The notes: a model not told the origin generated them from the sequence alone. A DNA stretch of 36,861 nucleotides from Bacillota bacterium (GCA_023416895.1 JAEZGQ010000008.1:1-36861); one strand, 5' to 3'; shown: positions 13,816 through 22,278, numbered from the stretch's first letter. Program-made: numbers and translations.

Positions 13816-14658
13816 ATGAAAAGGCTGTTTCTCGTTTTGCTCGCGTATGCGGTTGCTGCACTGAGTCTTGGCGGCTGCGCCGCGCCTGCTCAAACCGGCG
13901 TGGAGGATGGTATTTTGACCATCGCTATGGAATGCGCCTACGCACCGTACAACTGGAGCCAAGCAACCGACGCAAACGGCGCCGTGCCAATCAAGGATTC
14001 CGCTGAATTCGTAAACGGCTACGACGTATTGGTAGCAAAAAAGATTTGTGAGGCAAACGGCTGGGCACTTGAAATTGTAAGGCTAGACTGGGACTCCCTC
14101 GTTCCAGCCGTGCAGACAGGGCAGGTAGACGCGGTGATTGCTGGCCAATCTATGACGGCGGAGCGCATGGAGCAGGTGGATTTTGCAGGTCCTTACCTTT
14201 ACGCGAGCATCGTATGCCTTACCCTTAAGGACAGCCCCTATGCTTCCGCAAGCGGCATTTCAGCGCTTTCGGGCGGTTCCTGCACGTCTCAGCTCGGCAC
14301 CATTTGGTACGATACCTGTCTGTCGCAAATCAACGGCGCGGTGATCAAAGAGGCAAAGGAATCAGCCCCTGCTATGCTCATGGCACTCATTTCCGGCGAT
14401 GTAGATTTTATTTGTACCGATATGCCCACCGCACAGGCGGCGCTTATCGTTTACCCGGAAATGACGCTTTTGAACTTTTCGGGCAGCGGGGATGATTTTT
14501 TGGTGGACGAAGGCGATGTGAACATCGGCATTTCGGTGAAAAAGGGTAATACTGCACTCAAAAACTCCATTGACGAAGTTCTTTCCGGCTATACGGCAAA
14601 CGACTTTAACGAACTGATGGCGCAAGCCATTGTTATTCAGCCCGTTTCTAATGGATAA
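13816..14658 (+). CDS. Amino-acid ABC transporter substrate-binding lipoprotein (probably lysine)
   Basis: A 280-residue type II (cluster F/SBP_bac_3) binding protein. The signal peptide ends in lipobox LGGC with lipidated Cys21. The mature part shows the polar-amino-acid pattern: TIAMECAYAPYNW, FVNGYDVLVAKKICEANG, WDSLVPAVQTGQVDAVIAGQSMTAERMEQVDFAGPYL, and the hinge/second lobe LNFSGSGDDFLVDEGDVNIGISVKKGN. AAAAGGAGCG precedes the ATG. First gene of a three-gene operon under a lysine riboswitch, so lysine is the most likely ligand; this rests on the riboswitch and not on binding-site residues. Confidence 0.93.
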   Translation: MKRLFLVLLAYAVAALSLGGCAAPAQTGVEDGILTIAMECAYAPYNWSQATDANGAVPIKDSAEFVNGYDVLVAKKICEANGWALEIVRLDWDSLVPAVQTGQVDAVIAGQSMTAERMEQVDFAGPYLYASIVCLTLKDSPYASASGISALSGGSCTSQLGTIWYDTCLSQINGAVIKEAKESAPAMLMALISGDVDFICTDMPTAQAALIVYPEMTLLNFSGSGDDFLVDEGDVNIGISVKKGNTALKNSIDEVLSGYTANDFNELMAQAIVIQPVSNG

Positions 14659-14678
14659 GCATAAAAAGGAGAACCTAC

Positions 14679-15515
14679 ATGGAAATGCTCGCCTGCTTTG
14701 GACAGGATATCACAAGGCTTTGGAGGGAATACGGCCAAAGCTACCTTGCTGGCATGCAAAACACATTTTTGCTGGCCGTTTTGTGTACAGCGGTTGGGTG
14801 CCTGATCGGACTAGGCTGCGGCATCCTTCAAACCATCCCTTATCCGCAAAGCGGCCGCCTGCTTGGGCGGGCGCCGCTTTGGCTGTTGAAAGCGCTTATA
14901 CGCGTTTATGTGGAGCTTTTCAGGGGAACCCCCATGATTCTGCAGGCAGTGTTCCTCTACTTCGCCCTCCCCTATTTCACGGATAACGCGCTTCGCTTCG
15001 GCAGCGTATGGGGCGCCGCGTTTTTTGTGGTTTCCGTCAACACAGGCGCTTATATGGCGGAAACCGTGCGCGGGGGCATCCTTTCGCTTGACCCCGGACA
15101 AATGGAGGGTGCAAAAGCCATCGGCATGACGCACAGCCAAACGATGCTCCACATCATATTGCCGCAGGCGCTTCGCAACATCCTGCCTCAGATAAGCAAC
15201 AACCTGATCATCAACATCAAGGATACCTCTGTTATGTTCATCATCGGCTTTACCGACCTTTTCGCGGTACACAAAGCCGTAGCGGGCGCAACCTACCTCT
15301 ACTTCCCGTCCGCCGTCATAGAAATGGGCGGTTACCTCATCATGACGGTCGTATGCTCGGTGCTTCTCCGGCTGCTCGAGGGCAGAATTGACAGCCCCGC
15401 AAGCTATGACCTCGCCACGACCGATACCCTTCTGCACACAAGCGGCATGTATATCTTCCGCAAAAAGAAGCATTCGCGCCTTTACAAACCCAAGAAAGGA
15501 GGCGCCGCGGTATGA
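14679..15515 (+). CDS. Amino-acid ABC transporter permease (probably lysine)
   Basis: A 278-residue polar-amino-acid permease of the HisM/GlnP family. Hydrophobic segments begin near residue 22 (YLAGMQNTFLLAVLCTAVGC). The family motif ELFRGTPMILQ follows, then the EAA loop (DPGQMEGAKAIGMTHSQTMLHIILPQALRNILP) that docks on the ATPase. The tail after the last helix is longer than usual (about 45 residues, Lys-rich: RKKKHSRLYKPKK). AAAAGGAGAACC precedes the ATG, 20 bases after the binding-protein gene. The stop overlaps the ATPase start (ATGA). Confidence 0.94.
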   Translation: MEMLACFGQDITRLWREYGQSYLAGMQNTFLLAVLCTAVGCLIGLGCGILQTIPYPQSGRLLGRAPLWLLKALIRVYVELFRGTPMILQAVFLYFALPYFTDNALRFGSVWGAAFFVVSVNTGAYMAETVRGGILSLDPGQMEGAKAIGMTHSQTMLHIILPQALRNILPQISNNLIINIKDTSVMFIIGFTDLFAVHKAVAGATYLYFPSAVIEMGGYLIMTVVCSVLLRLLEGRIDSPASYDLATTDTLLHTSGMYIFRKKKHSRLYKPKKGGAAV

Positions 15516-16261
15516 ACACAACAATTCTGGAAGTAAAAAACCTCTGCAAGGCATTTGGTGCAAACGAGGTGCTAAAGGGCATCGATCTAAGCGTCAAAGA
15601 AAAGGATGTGATCAGCATCATCGGCGCGTCGGGCTCGGGAAAATCCACCTTGTTAAGGTGCATCAGCCTACTGGAAACGCCAAGCGGCGGCTCGATTTTG
15701 TTCCATGGAAAAAACGTGCTCGGCAAGGGTATGAATCTCACTGCCTACCACGCGCGCGTGGGAATGGTGTTCCAGTCCTTCAACCTGTTTGATAACCTCG
15801 ACGTACTTCAAAACTGCGTGATTGGTCAGCGAAAGGTTCTTAAAAAAAGCAGGGAGGACGCAGAAAAAACCGCCCTTCTTCGCCTTGAGCAGGTAGGCAT
15901 GGCTCCCTACATCAAGGCAAAGCCGCGTCAGCTTTCAGGCGGCATGAAGCAGCGCGTTGCGATTGCCCGTGCACTTTGCATGAAACCCGATCTTTTGCTG
16001 TTTGACGAACCCACCTCCGCGCTCGACCCGCAGATGGTGGGCGAGGTGCTTTGCGTGATGCGCGAGCTTGCGCTTAACGGCACGACGATGCTCGTCGTGA
16101 CCCATGAAATGGCGTTTGCGCGTGAGGTTTCCAACCGCGTCGTATTCATGAACAATGGCGTGATTTGGGAAGATGGCACGCCAGAGAAGCTCTTTTGTGC
16201 TCCGACGCGCGAGGAAACGCAAACGTTTCTTCGCGGCTTCGTGCAGGCACGCGCGCAATAA
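15512..16261 (+). CDS. Amino-acid ABC transporter ATPase (probably lysine)
   Basis: A 249-residue ATPase of the GlnQ/HisP family. Walker A GASGSGKST (38-46), Q-loop VFQSFNLF, signature LSGGMKQRVAIARAL (about 140), Walker B LLLFDEPTSALDP (about 163) and H-loop VVTHEM. AAAGGAGG lies inside the end of the permease gene and the start overlaps its stop codon, so translation is coupled. Last gene of the lysine-riboswitch operon. No strong terminator is visible after it; the 110-base spacer to the next gene contains only an AT-rich stretch. Confidence 0.95.
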   Translation: MNTTILEVKNLCKAFGANEVLKGIDLSVKEKDVISIIGASGSGKSTLLRCISLLETPSGGSILFHGKNVLGKGMNLTAYHARVGMVFQSFNLFDNLDVLQNCVIGQRKVLKKSREDAEKTALLRLEQVGMAPYIKAKPRQLSGGMKQRVAIARALCMKPDLLLFDEPTSALDPQMVGEVLCVMRELALNGTTMLVVTHEMAFAREVSNRVVFMNNGVIWEDGTPEKLFCAPTREETQTFLRGFVQARAQ

Positions 16262-16316
16262 AGCGCATAGAAAGCCTTGTTTTTTTAACCGTTCGCCGCA
16301 AACTCATTTTTTTGTT

Positions 16317-16330
16317 TATAATAATATAAT
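16317..16330 (+). promoter_or_regulatory. Possible -10 elements before the MBL-fold gene
   Basis: Two overlapping-phase TATAAT hexamers (16317-16322 and 16325-16330), about 45 bases before the gene. No convincing -35 at the right distance, so only weakly supported. Confidence 0.4.
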
Positions 16331-16371
16331 GAAAGACAAGCATTAAAAAATGTGATCGGCGGTGTTGTGAA

Positions 16372-17109
16372 ATGAAGCTTACGGTTTTAGGAAAATACGG
16401 CCCCTTCCCCGCGCCGGGTGGCGCATGCTCCGGCTATCTTTTGGAGAGTGACGGCATTTCTCTGGTGATTGATTTTGGCAGCGGCACCCTCGCAAGGCTC
16501 TTGAGTCTCAAGCCCACGCTCGATATAAGCGCGATTCTCTTGTCGCATCTGCACAGCGACCATATTTCCGATATGTTCGTGCTGCGCTACGCGCTCCAGC
16601 AGCTCGAGGCGCGCGGCATGCGAAAAACCTCGCTCGTATCCGTCGCCATGCCCAACGAGCCTACGGTGGAATTCAACGCACTTTCCGCCTCCGGGGTTTA
16701 TGACATCCACCAGATTTACGACGGCATGCGGCTACGCTTTGACGACATGCTCATTGCCTTCCACCGCTCGCTTCACCCGGTGCCCACCTACAGCATTGAA
16801 ATTTCTCACCACGGAAAGCGCTTTGTTTATACAGGTGACACAGGGTACCGCGAGGAGCTCTTGGAGGTTTGCCGCGACGCGGACTTTTTGCTTGCGGACA
16901 CCGGTTTTTTGAACGCCGATAAGGTTTCGCGCACCGCCGCGCACCTTACCGCAGGCGAGGCCGGCACCCTCGCAAAAGAGTGTGGCGTAAAGCAGCTTGT
17001 TTGTACCCACATTTGGCCGGGCTATGCCGACGAACAAGTGCTTCGTGAGGTGCAGGAAACGTTCCCTTCAGCTCAAGTCGCACGAGAGGGCGAGGTTTAC
17101 GAAGTTTAA
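16372..17109 (+). CDS. MBL-fold metal-dependent hydrolase
   Basis: A 245-residue metallo-beta-lactamase-fold protein of the RNase Z-like/YhfI branch. The metal motif SHLHSDH provides His59, His61, Asp63 and His64. Further ligands are His138 in HRSLHPVPTYS, Asp in VYTGDTGY, and the final His in VCTHIWPGY. Start MKLTVLGKYGPFPAPGGACSGYLL is typical of the branch that acts on phosphodiesters or small molecules. The Shine-Dalgarno is weak (GGCGGTG). It is monocistronic, with a good terminator behind it. Substrate unknown. Confidence 0.85.
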   Translation: MKLTVLGKYGPFPAPGGACSGYLLESDGISLVIDFGSGTLARLLSLKPTLDISAILLSHLHSDHISDMFVLRYALQQLEARGMRKTSLVSVAMPNEPTVEFNALSASGVYDIHQIYDGMRLRFDDMLIAFHRSLHPVPTYSIEISHHGKRFVYTGDTGYREELLEVCRDADFLLADTGFLNADKVSRTAAHLTAGEAGTLAKECGVKQLVCTHIWPGYADEQVLREVQETFPSAQVAREGEVYEV

Positions 17110-17191
17110 GCGAAAGCAACCTTTGCTCGATCAAACCATTCTCGATCGGCAAAACCTTCTATCATACCGATTTTCTCACAAAAACCATGGT

Positions 17192-17225
17192 GCCCGCACA
17201 CCCAAAAGGTATGTGCGGGCTTTTT
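17192..17225 (+). terminator. Intrinsic terminator after the MBL-fold gene
   Basis: Perfect stem GCCCGCACA (17192-17200) / TGTGCGGGC (17212-17220), 11-base loop, then T5. The remaining 119 bases to the next gene are AT-rich, with no convincing promoter. Confidence 0.9.
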
Positions 17226-17344
17226 ATGTTGCATCAAGGCTTTGTTTTTCCATAAAATGGAATACACTCTTATATTTTTAACAAAAAGTACGATATTATG
17301 AGTTGATTGTATACATGTAGACTGTATCGACGAAAGGCGCTGCT

Positions 17345-18901
17345 ATGGAGCTGATACAAAGCATACTTCTGGTCGCCTCGCTGCTTCTGCTTGGCTATAT
17401 CGCCATATTTACGCTGTTCAGAACCAGAATTCCCGGGGCTTCGGAGCTTTTCTTAATGGTCATAGCAACCATTGTATGGACGTTTGGCTCTCTTATGGAA
17501 TTGCTTGTTACTGCATACGATGATTTGGTGTTTTGGCGAAACATTCAGCAGATCGGTGTATTTTTAACGCCGTTGAGCACGCTCTTGTTCAGCGTTGCAT
17601 ATACCATGAACCGCCCAATCCGTTATTTCTCCTATTTTGCCGCCGTTGTAGAAGCGGTTGCGGTGATCCTTATTTTTACGGATTCCAGCCATCATCTCAT
17701 GCGAGCAAGCATAGAGCTTGTGCATACCGCCACCTATGGTAGCGAAATCGTGGTGCATTCCACACCGCTTGGCACACTGCTTGTAGGGTTCAACTTCTTG
17801 CTCGCACCGCTTTCAGTGCTTCTTCTTGCGCTTTTTGCGCGCAAAGTTACACCAAACCTTCGCAAGCAGCTCTGGCTGATCATAGCAAGCATCCTGTTTG
17901 TGTTTGCGGCCTCGCTTCTCAAATCCGTTCTTCTTGAGCGCCTCGGCATTTACGTGCAGATGTCGGTTTTAAACGCGCCAAGCGTTGCGCTGTTTTGCTA
18001 TGCGCTGTTTCGCCATGAATTTTTGTACCTTTCGCCCGTTGCGCGCAACAAGGTATTCGACGTAATCGACCAAGGCATTGTGGTAACGGACAAAAACGGC
18101 ACCATCGTTGACTTCAACGGGAAAGCTTCTCAGCTGTTCGAGACCCTTTCCCCGGAGCGCGCACTCAAAGCCGGAACAGATGCAGGCAAATTGATCGCTC
18201 GACTGAACAACTTAGGGCCAGCTAGGCCCACGCTCGATTTCGGCGGGGAATTTCAAAAGGCAAGCGGAGATGGGTACGTTTCCATTTCACAGCATGTTTT
18301 GGAAGACAAAAAATCTTTTCCGCTCGGCTACGTGCTGGTGCTGACGGACATCACCGCCCAGAAGGAGTACGAGCAGCACCTCAAGAAGCGTGCCGAGCTC
18401 GACCATTTGACCGGCGTGTACAACCGCGAGGGGCTGTGCCGGGCGTTTCCCGCACTGTATCAAAAAATACGCAAGGACGACGCCGCTTTTTCGTTGATGA
18501 TGTTGGACATTGACCATTTCAAGGGAATCAACGACTTGTACGGTCACTTGGGCGGTGACCGGGTTTTAGAACATTTGGCCCAAACCGCCCGCAGTGTGCT
18601 GCACGGTGAAGTGATTCTTGCGCGGCTGGGCGGCGATGAATTCCTTGCCATACTCCCCAACACGCGCTGCAACGAAGCGCTCCAGGCCGCCGAGCGCCTA
18701 CGTCGCAAGGTTGAAAAAGAACGCATCCTTTATGAGGAACACCACATTTTATATACCGTTAGCATTGGGGTTGCAGGGCGTCCCTCGTCGGGACGCTGCC
18801 TTGGAGACCTTGTGCGAAGCGCCGACATTGCACTTTACCGCGCGAAGGCCGACGGCGGCAACACCGCATCGCTGCATTTCACCGAGCAGCCCGCAAGCTG
18901 A
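17345..18901 (+). CDS. Diguanylate cyclase with 7TM and PAS sensor domains
   Basis: A 518-residue protein that would make cyclic di-GMP. Residues 1-225 are a seven-helix membrane module like the N-terminal 7TM region of histidine kinases (MELIQSILLVASLLLLGYIA ...). A PAS domain follows (about 230-345; VFDVIDQGIVVTDKNGTIVDFN), then a GGDEF domain (about 350-510; DHLTGVYNREGL, DIDHFKGINDLYGHLGGDRVL). The active-site loop is an intact GGDEF at 429-433. The residues before it (HGEVILARL) contain no RxxD at the expected position, so the usual product-inhibition I-site appears absent. ATG at 17345 follows AAAGG. It stands alone between terminators; no EAL or HD-GYP partner is in the window. Confidence 0.92.
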   Translation: MELIQSILLVASLLLLGYIAIFTLFRTRIPGASELFLMVIATIVWTFGSLMELLVTAYDDLVFWRNIQQIGVFLTPLSTLLFSVAYTMNRPIRYFSYFAAVVEAVAVILIFTDSSHHLMRASIELVHTATYGSEIVVHSTPLGTLLVGFNFLLAPLSVLLLALFARKVTPNLRKQLWLIIASILFVFAASLLKSVLLERLGIYVQMSVLNAPSVALFCYALFRHEFLYLSPVARNKVFDVIDQGIVVTDKNGTIVDFNGKASQLFETLSPERALKAGTDAGKLIARLNNLGPARPTLDFGGEFQKASGDGYVSISQHVLEDKKSFPLGYVLVLTDITAQKEYEQHLKKRAELDHLTGVYNREGLCRAFPALYQKIRKDDAAFSLMMLDIDHFKGINDLYGHLGGDRVLEHLAQTARSVLHGEVILARLGGDEFLAILPNTRCNEALQAAERLRRKVEKERILYEEHHILYTVSIGVAGRPSSGRCLGDLVRSADIALYRAKADGGNTASLHFTEQPAS

Positions 18902-18914
18902 TTTTAAAGCACAT

Positions 18915-18949
18915 AACAGGAGCGCCGCTAAGTATGCAGCGCTCCTGTT
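18915..18949. terminator. Hairpin between convergent genes
   Basis: Perfect 11-bp stem AACAGGAGCGC (18915-18925) / GCGCTCCTGTT (18939-18949), between the convergent GGDEF and GNAT genes. No clear U tract on either strand; probably a bidirectional terminator. Confidence 0.55.
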
Positions 18950-19022
18950 GCGTTTACAAAAGCTGTTTTTAAAGCGTTTCACGTGCGGCACACGAAGTTA
19001 GACGCTACGCTCACGGCAAAAA

Positions 19023-19592
19023 TCACTTTGAGAACAAGGAATACGGCAAAAAAGCCCTGGGGTTTTCCGGGTGCTCTCCGAGCATTTTTTCCATCCAAAT
19101 CATGTCATACCATGTGCCGAATTTATAGCCGCAGCTTGTAAAATGGCCGATCTTTTGATAGCCCATGCGCGCGTGGAACGCTTCGCTCGCATTGCTCAAA
19201 CGGTCGTCCTCGCTTTTTGCGTATGCGATGCAAGCATAAAGGTTTTGCACGTTTTGTCGTTTCAATATGTCTTCAAGCGCACCGTAAAGCACGCGTCCAA
19301 TCCCCTTTTGGCGTTCCTCCATGCGCAAATAAATGCTTGTTTGTACCGACCAGTCGTAAGCCGCGCGGTTTTTGAAGGCCGCGGCATATGCGTAACCGAG
19401 CGTTCTCCCTTCATACTGCGCAACAAGAAAAGGGTAAGTTTCAAGCGTTTCTATGATGCGCCGCGCAAACTCCCCTTCCGATGGCACTTCATATTCAAAG
19501 GTAATGGCCGTATCCGTCACATAGGGTGCGTAAATCTCCAATAGATCGCGCGCATCCTGTGCCGTTGCCGTGCGAAGAAAAAGGCCTTCCAC
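19023..19592 (-). CDS. GNAT N-acetyltransferase, phosphinothricin/methionine-sulfoximine acetyltransferase type
   Basis: A 189-residue acetyltransferase of the Pat/Bar/YncA branch that acetylates the amino group of small substrates such as phosphinothricin or methionine derivatives. Seen: the N-terminal RTATAQDARDLLEIYAPYV, TAITFEYEVPSEGEF, the acetyl-CoA loop RQKGIGRVLYGAL, NLYACIAY, and FHARMGYQKIGHFTSCGYKFGTWYDMIWME. The start is GTG at 19592, with GGAGG 9 bases upstream and an extended -10 promoter just before. It is monocistronic. The real substrate is not predictable, and resistance is only one possibility. Confidence 0.87.
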   Translation of the reverse strand: MEGLFLRTATAQDARDLLEIYAPYVTDTAITFEYEVPSEGEFARRIIETLETYPFLVAQYEGRTLGYAYAAAFKNRAAYDWSVQTSIYLRMEERQKGIGRVLYGALEDILKRQNVQNLYACIAYAKSEDDRLSNASEAFHARMGYQKIGHFTSCGYKFGTWYDMIWMEKMLGEHPENPRAFLPYSLFSK

Positions 19593-19624
19593 CGCCGCCG
19601 TCCTCCGATTTTCCTTTTTCTCGT

Positions 19625-19633
19625 ATTATAGCA
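19625..19633 (-). promoter_or_regulatory. Extended -10 promoter of the GNAT gene
   Basis: TGCTATAAT on the minus strand (19633-19625), 32 bases before the GTG start. No good -35 is present; the TG extension would compensate. Confidence 0.65.
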
Positions 19634-19716
19634 CAAATTGAAGGAGTGCCGCTTTTAAAAACGTCAGAATCACGCACGTCTTCAGGAGCTGCCGCCACGG
19701 AGCATACGCCGGTGCG

Positions 19717-19864
19717 CAAGCCTTGCACCGCAAGGCTTTCTTCTTAAGAAGAGCCACCCGGATGAAACGTGGCACTCAAAGGAAGACGTTTGGGGAACTT
19801 GGCCTGCGGGCCTTCGAAGGCGGTTCCTGCAATTTTCAAAAAGCGACGCAAGGTACTCTTTTGA
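19717..19864 (+). repeat. Intergenic structured repeat, copy C
   Basis: Contains hairpin AAGCCTTGC-ACC-GCAAGGCTT (19718-19738), differing by one base from the one in copy A; then TTCCTGC (19824-19830) and the imperfect inverted repeat TCAAAAAGCG...TACTCTTTTGA (19836-19864), aligning with copy B base for base over most of its length. It fills the spacer between the GNAT promoter and the SH3-protein terminator. No gene seen. Confidence 0.6.
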
Positions 19865-19870
19865 TACGCA

Positions 19871-19899
19871 AAGGCGGCTGACCATCGGTCAGCCGCCTT
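19871..19899 (-). terminator. Terminator of the SH3-domain protein gene
   Basis: Perfect 13-bp stem AAGGCGGCTGACC (19871-19883) / GGTCAGCCGCCTT (19887-19899) with a 3-base loop, 27 bases past the stop codon. The following minus-strand sequence (TGCGTATC) has little U. Confidence 0.75.
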
Positions 19900-19925
19900 G
19901 TTGCTGTTCAAGTTTCCGTTTTTCG

Positions 19926-20975
19926 TTACGGAATGTAGTAGTACGGCAGTTCAAACTGGACGTATGGCCAGTTGCTTACGAGGGTTCTGAAAAGATTGAC
20001 CTTGTTTTGATCCAAGTTCTGAATTTGCACCACGATGGCGTCGCGCGAGGCGTCATATCCCCACCCCACGATCGGAAGCTGCGACTTCTGCCAACTCGAC
20101 AGGTTTTGATAAATCGCCACAAGCTGCGAGATCATGTAATTTACATAGGTTATGTTTACGCCCGTGGGCATGCCTGAGTTTACAAGGCGGAAAACGCCGG
20201 GGTTTTTGAGGATGCTCTTGAGATCGGAAGCGACCTTGTTGAGGTTCGCGCCGTTGGCGACACGAATACAGGGTACACCGTCGCCGTCAAGAAAGCGCCC
20301 GAGGTAGATGTTCTGGTTGGTAGTAAAGTAGCCGGACTGCTCAAGCTTTTTGAAAAACTCGTTGTTTGCAGTACCAAAGCTATAATCCTGGTAGGTTGGT
20401 ATACCGGGATAAACAGGATACGTTCCGGGCCACGACGAGTTGGGGTACCCGGGAGTCACCACAGGAAGCGTCGAAGGCACGGCGGAAAGCGTGAAATACT
20501 TTTTGTAAACATAGCCGGTTTGCGCACCCCACTGGATCATGTACCAGTTGCCGGACGACCCAAGAAGCGCCGCGGACTGGCCAAGAGCGATCGCGCCGAG
20601 CTTGGCGTATTTTGTGGAGGGGCCTGTACGCACGTTGACGTTGGTTTGCGCAATCACATACGAGGTTCCCGTAACCGGCTGCGGGTTTGTTACAACAGGC
20701 TGCGCGGCGGCAAAATATTTGCCATAGGAATAACCCGTTTGGCCATTGAAGCTCACAAGGTACCAGTTACCGCTCTGTCCAAGGTACTGCACCGCGTCCC
20801 CTGCTTTCAAGCTGCCCACAATCGCGTACTGCGTGGAAGGGCCATAGCGGACATTGAGCGAGCGGGTAGCATACAACGTGGTATTCTGCGTGGTGTAATA
20901 CTGCTCGGCTGCCGCAACAGGCACAATGCTGAACAGTAGGACAAATACGGCAACAAGCGCTACAAAACGTTTCAT
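19926..20975 (-). CDS. Secreted protein with two bacterial SH3 domains and an unassigned C-terminal domain
   Basis: A 349-residue exported protein. The signal peptide (MKRFVALVAVFVLLFSIV...) has a likely cut after VAAA, residue 23. Two SH3b domains follow: about 36-90 (SLNVRYGPSTQYAIVGSLKAGD ... GQTGYSYGKYF) and about 110-163 (VNVRTGPSTKYAKLGAIALGQ ... GAQTGYVYKKYF), the kind that bind cell-wall peptides. A Pro/Tyr/Gly-rich linker covers about 165-200. The last 145 residues are not recognised; their end (IVGWGYDASRDAIVVQIQNL ... WPYVQFE) faintly recalls protease pro-domains. There is no NlpC/P60 or amidase domain, so it is not evidently a hydrolase. GGGAGG lies 7 bases before the ATG. Confidence 0.85.
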   Translation of the reverse strand: MKRFVALVAVFVLLFSIVPVAAAEQYYTTQNTTLYATRSLNVRYGPSTQYAIVGSLKAGDAVQYLGQSGNWYLVSFNGQTGYSYGKYFAAAQPVVTNPQPVTGTSYVIAQTNVNVRTGPSTKYAKLGAIALGQSAALLGSSGNWYMIQWGAQTGYVYKKYFTLSAVPSTLPVVTPGYPNSSWPGTYPVYPGIPTYQDYSFGTANNEFFKKLEQSGYFTTNQNIYLGRFLDGDGVPCIRVANGANLNKVASDLKSILKNPGVFRLVNSGMPTGVNITYVNYMISQLVAIYQNLSSWQKSQLPIVGWGYDASRDAIVVQIQNLDQNKVNLFRTLVSNWPYVQFELPYYYIP

Positions 20976-21092
20976 GAAAAATTACCTCCCGTTTGATAGA
21001 ATTGACAAACGCATTGCAAAACTAGTTTCTCCCCAAAACACGGGCGTCATGCGCTAACAAAGGAGCGCAGACATGGCTTCTTTTTCCATTAT

Positions 21093-21140
21093 AATATAAA
21101 ACTGGCAAAACCACATGAACAATATGTTAATTCGTTAACA
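21093..21140 (-). promoter_or_regulatory. Promoter of the SH3-protein gene with adjacent palindrome
   Basis: Minus strand TTGTTC (21122-21117), 18-base spacer, TATATT (21098-21093). Directly upstream is a perfect inverted repeat TGTTAA-TTCG-TTAACA (21125-21140), a candidate operator. The leader is long (about 110 bases). The other sequence between 21141 and 21235 is AT-rich, with no gene seen. Confidence 0.55.
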
Positions 21141-21235
21141 TTTGTGTTTTTCAAATTACTTTTCACAGAAAGTTTGTCGAGGTTCTATATGGATGGCAAA
21201 ACCGTGATAAAATACAGTGCAACCGTGGAGCGGGC

Positions 21236-21274
21236 AAAAAAGCCGCCCCGGCGCGTTGCCCGAGGCGGCTTTTC
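21236..21274 (-). terminator. Terminator of the thiolase-hydrolase operon
   Basis: Minus strand AAAAGCCGCCTCGG pairs with CCGGGGCGGCTTTT around a short loop, followed by a T6 run (21241-21236). It lies 11 bases after the last hydrolase stop. Confidence 0.9.
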
Positions 21275-21285
21275 TGTTTTTAAGC

Positions 21286-22176
21286 TTAGTTGAGCGCTTT
21301 TTTGAGCGCCTCAACAAACAGCGGCAAATCGTCGGTGATTACGGAATGGCCCGCGTTTTCAAAGGTGATAAGCTCGCTTCCCGGAATAAGCGCGTGCGTA
21401 GCCTGTCCCCACGCAAGCGGCACCACCATATCTTTTTCTCCATGGAAAATCACCACGGGGCATTTCACGGCTTTGAGCCTGCCACTTCCCGGCGCGGAGC
21501 CGGTAGGTGCGTCCGTCATGTTGAAGTTCAAAAGCGAATAGTCGATGTCCACAAGATTTTTCTGCTTGAGCATGGCGGTAAGGTACTCCTCATAATCCTC
21601 CGCGCCCGGCTGTACCATGTTGTAGATGACCGCATTCCAAATGGAACGCATGATCTCGCGGTTGTTCGTCGCGTACGCGAGCAGAACGGGGGCTACCTGC
21701 ACGGGGTCGGCTGCGATCTCTTCCTTTGTTTTTAGAAGCTGTGTCAAAATCGGCTGGCCGTTTTCGTCTTTTTTGAAAATCGGGTAGCCCGTAGGCGGTA
21801 CCGAGTCCAAAAGGATGGCCTTTTCCACGCGGTTCGGCATATCCGCCGCCATTTCAAGCGCCACGCCGCCGCCCGTGGACCAGCCGACCACGGAAAACTT
21901 TTCGAGCCCGACAGCGTCCGCAAACTGTTCGAGATCCTCTGCAAGTTCGCGCAGCGAGTCGAACCGTTTCAAGTAGGTGCTGTCGCCAAAGCCGCGCATA
22001 TCGGGTGCGACAAGGCGGTACTCACCTTCGAGCGCCTCCATCACCGTTTGCCAATGCACCGACGACGACATGTTGCCATGCACCAGAAGTACGGTTTTGG
22101 CGCCGCTGCCCGCTTCGCGGTAAGCGAGGGTTTCCCCGTTTTTGAGCGTTACGGTTTTGACCGGATACTGTTTCAT
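21286..22176 (-). CDS. Alpha/beta hydrolase, tandem paralogue 2
   Basis: A 296-residue alpha/beta hydrolase. The oxyanion-hole motif is LVHGNMSS, the nucleophile elbow GWSTGG holds Ser100, and the likely acid Asp249 (FHGEKD) and base His277 (ENAGHS) complete the triad. DMRGFGDSTY is typical of the epoxide-hydrolase/haloperoxidase/C-C hydrolase superfamily. The ATG at 22176 (MKQYPVK) has AAGGAGG 8 bases upstream; a GTG six bases earlier is less likely, because the paralogue also starts at MKQYPVK. It is clearly a duplicate of the gene at 22279-23172, with the same length and triad positions, and they differ mainly in the cap region (about 130-240). It is the last gene of the thiolase group. 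Substrate unknown; an acyl-thioester or a dione is plausible from context. Confidence 0.87.
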   Translation of the reverse strand: MKQYPVKTVTLKNGETLAYREAGSGAKTVLLVHGNMSSSVHWQTVMEALEGEYRLVAPDMRGFGDSTYLKRFDSLRELAEDLEQFADAVGLEKFSVVGWSTGGGVALEMAADMPNRVEKAILLDSVPPTGYPIFKKDENGQPILTQLLKTKEEIAADPVQVAPVLLAYATNNREIMRSIWNAVIYNMVQPGAEDYEEYLTAMLKQKNLVDIDYSLLNFNMTDAPTGSAPGSGRLKAVKCPVVIFHGEKDMVVPLAWGQATHALIPGSELITFENAGHSVITDDLPLFVEALKKALN

Positions 22177-22278
22177 AAGCACATCCTCCTTTTTATTGTT
22201 TAACCGTTTCGGTTTCCCTTCAGTATATCACTAGGTGGCGCAAACGACCGCATTTTGTGCAGCCGCCTCTTAAAAAAG

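Noticed and set aside
14811..15563. 250-codon minus-strand frame over the lysine-transporter permease
   Set aside because: Antisense to a permease with a clear EAA loop and coupled neighbours.
19023..19592. Calling the GNAT gene a phosphinothricin-resistance gene
   Set aside because: The family acetylates several small amines; sequence alone does not support a resistance claim.
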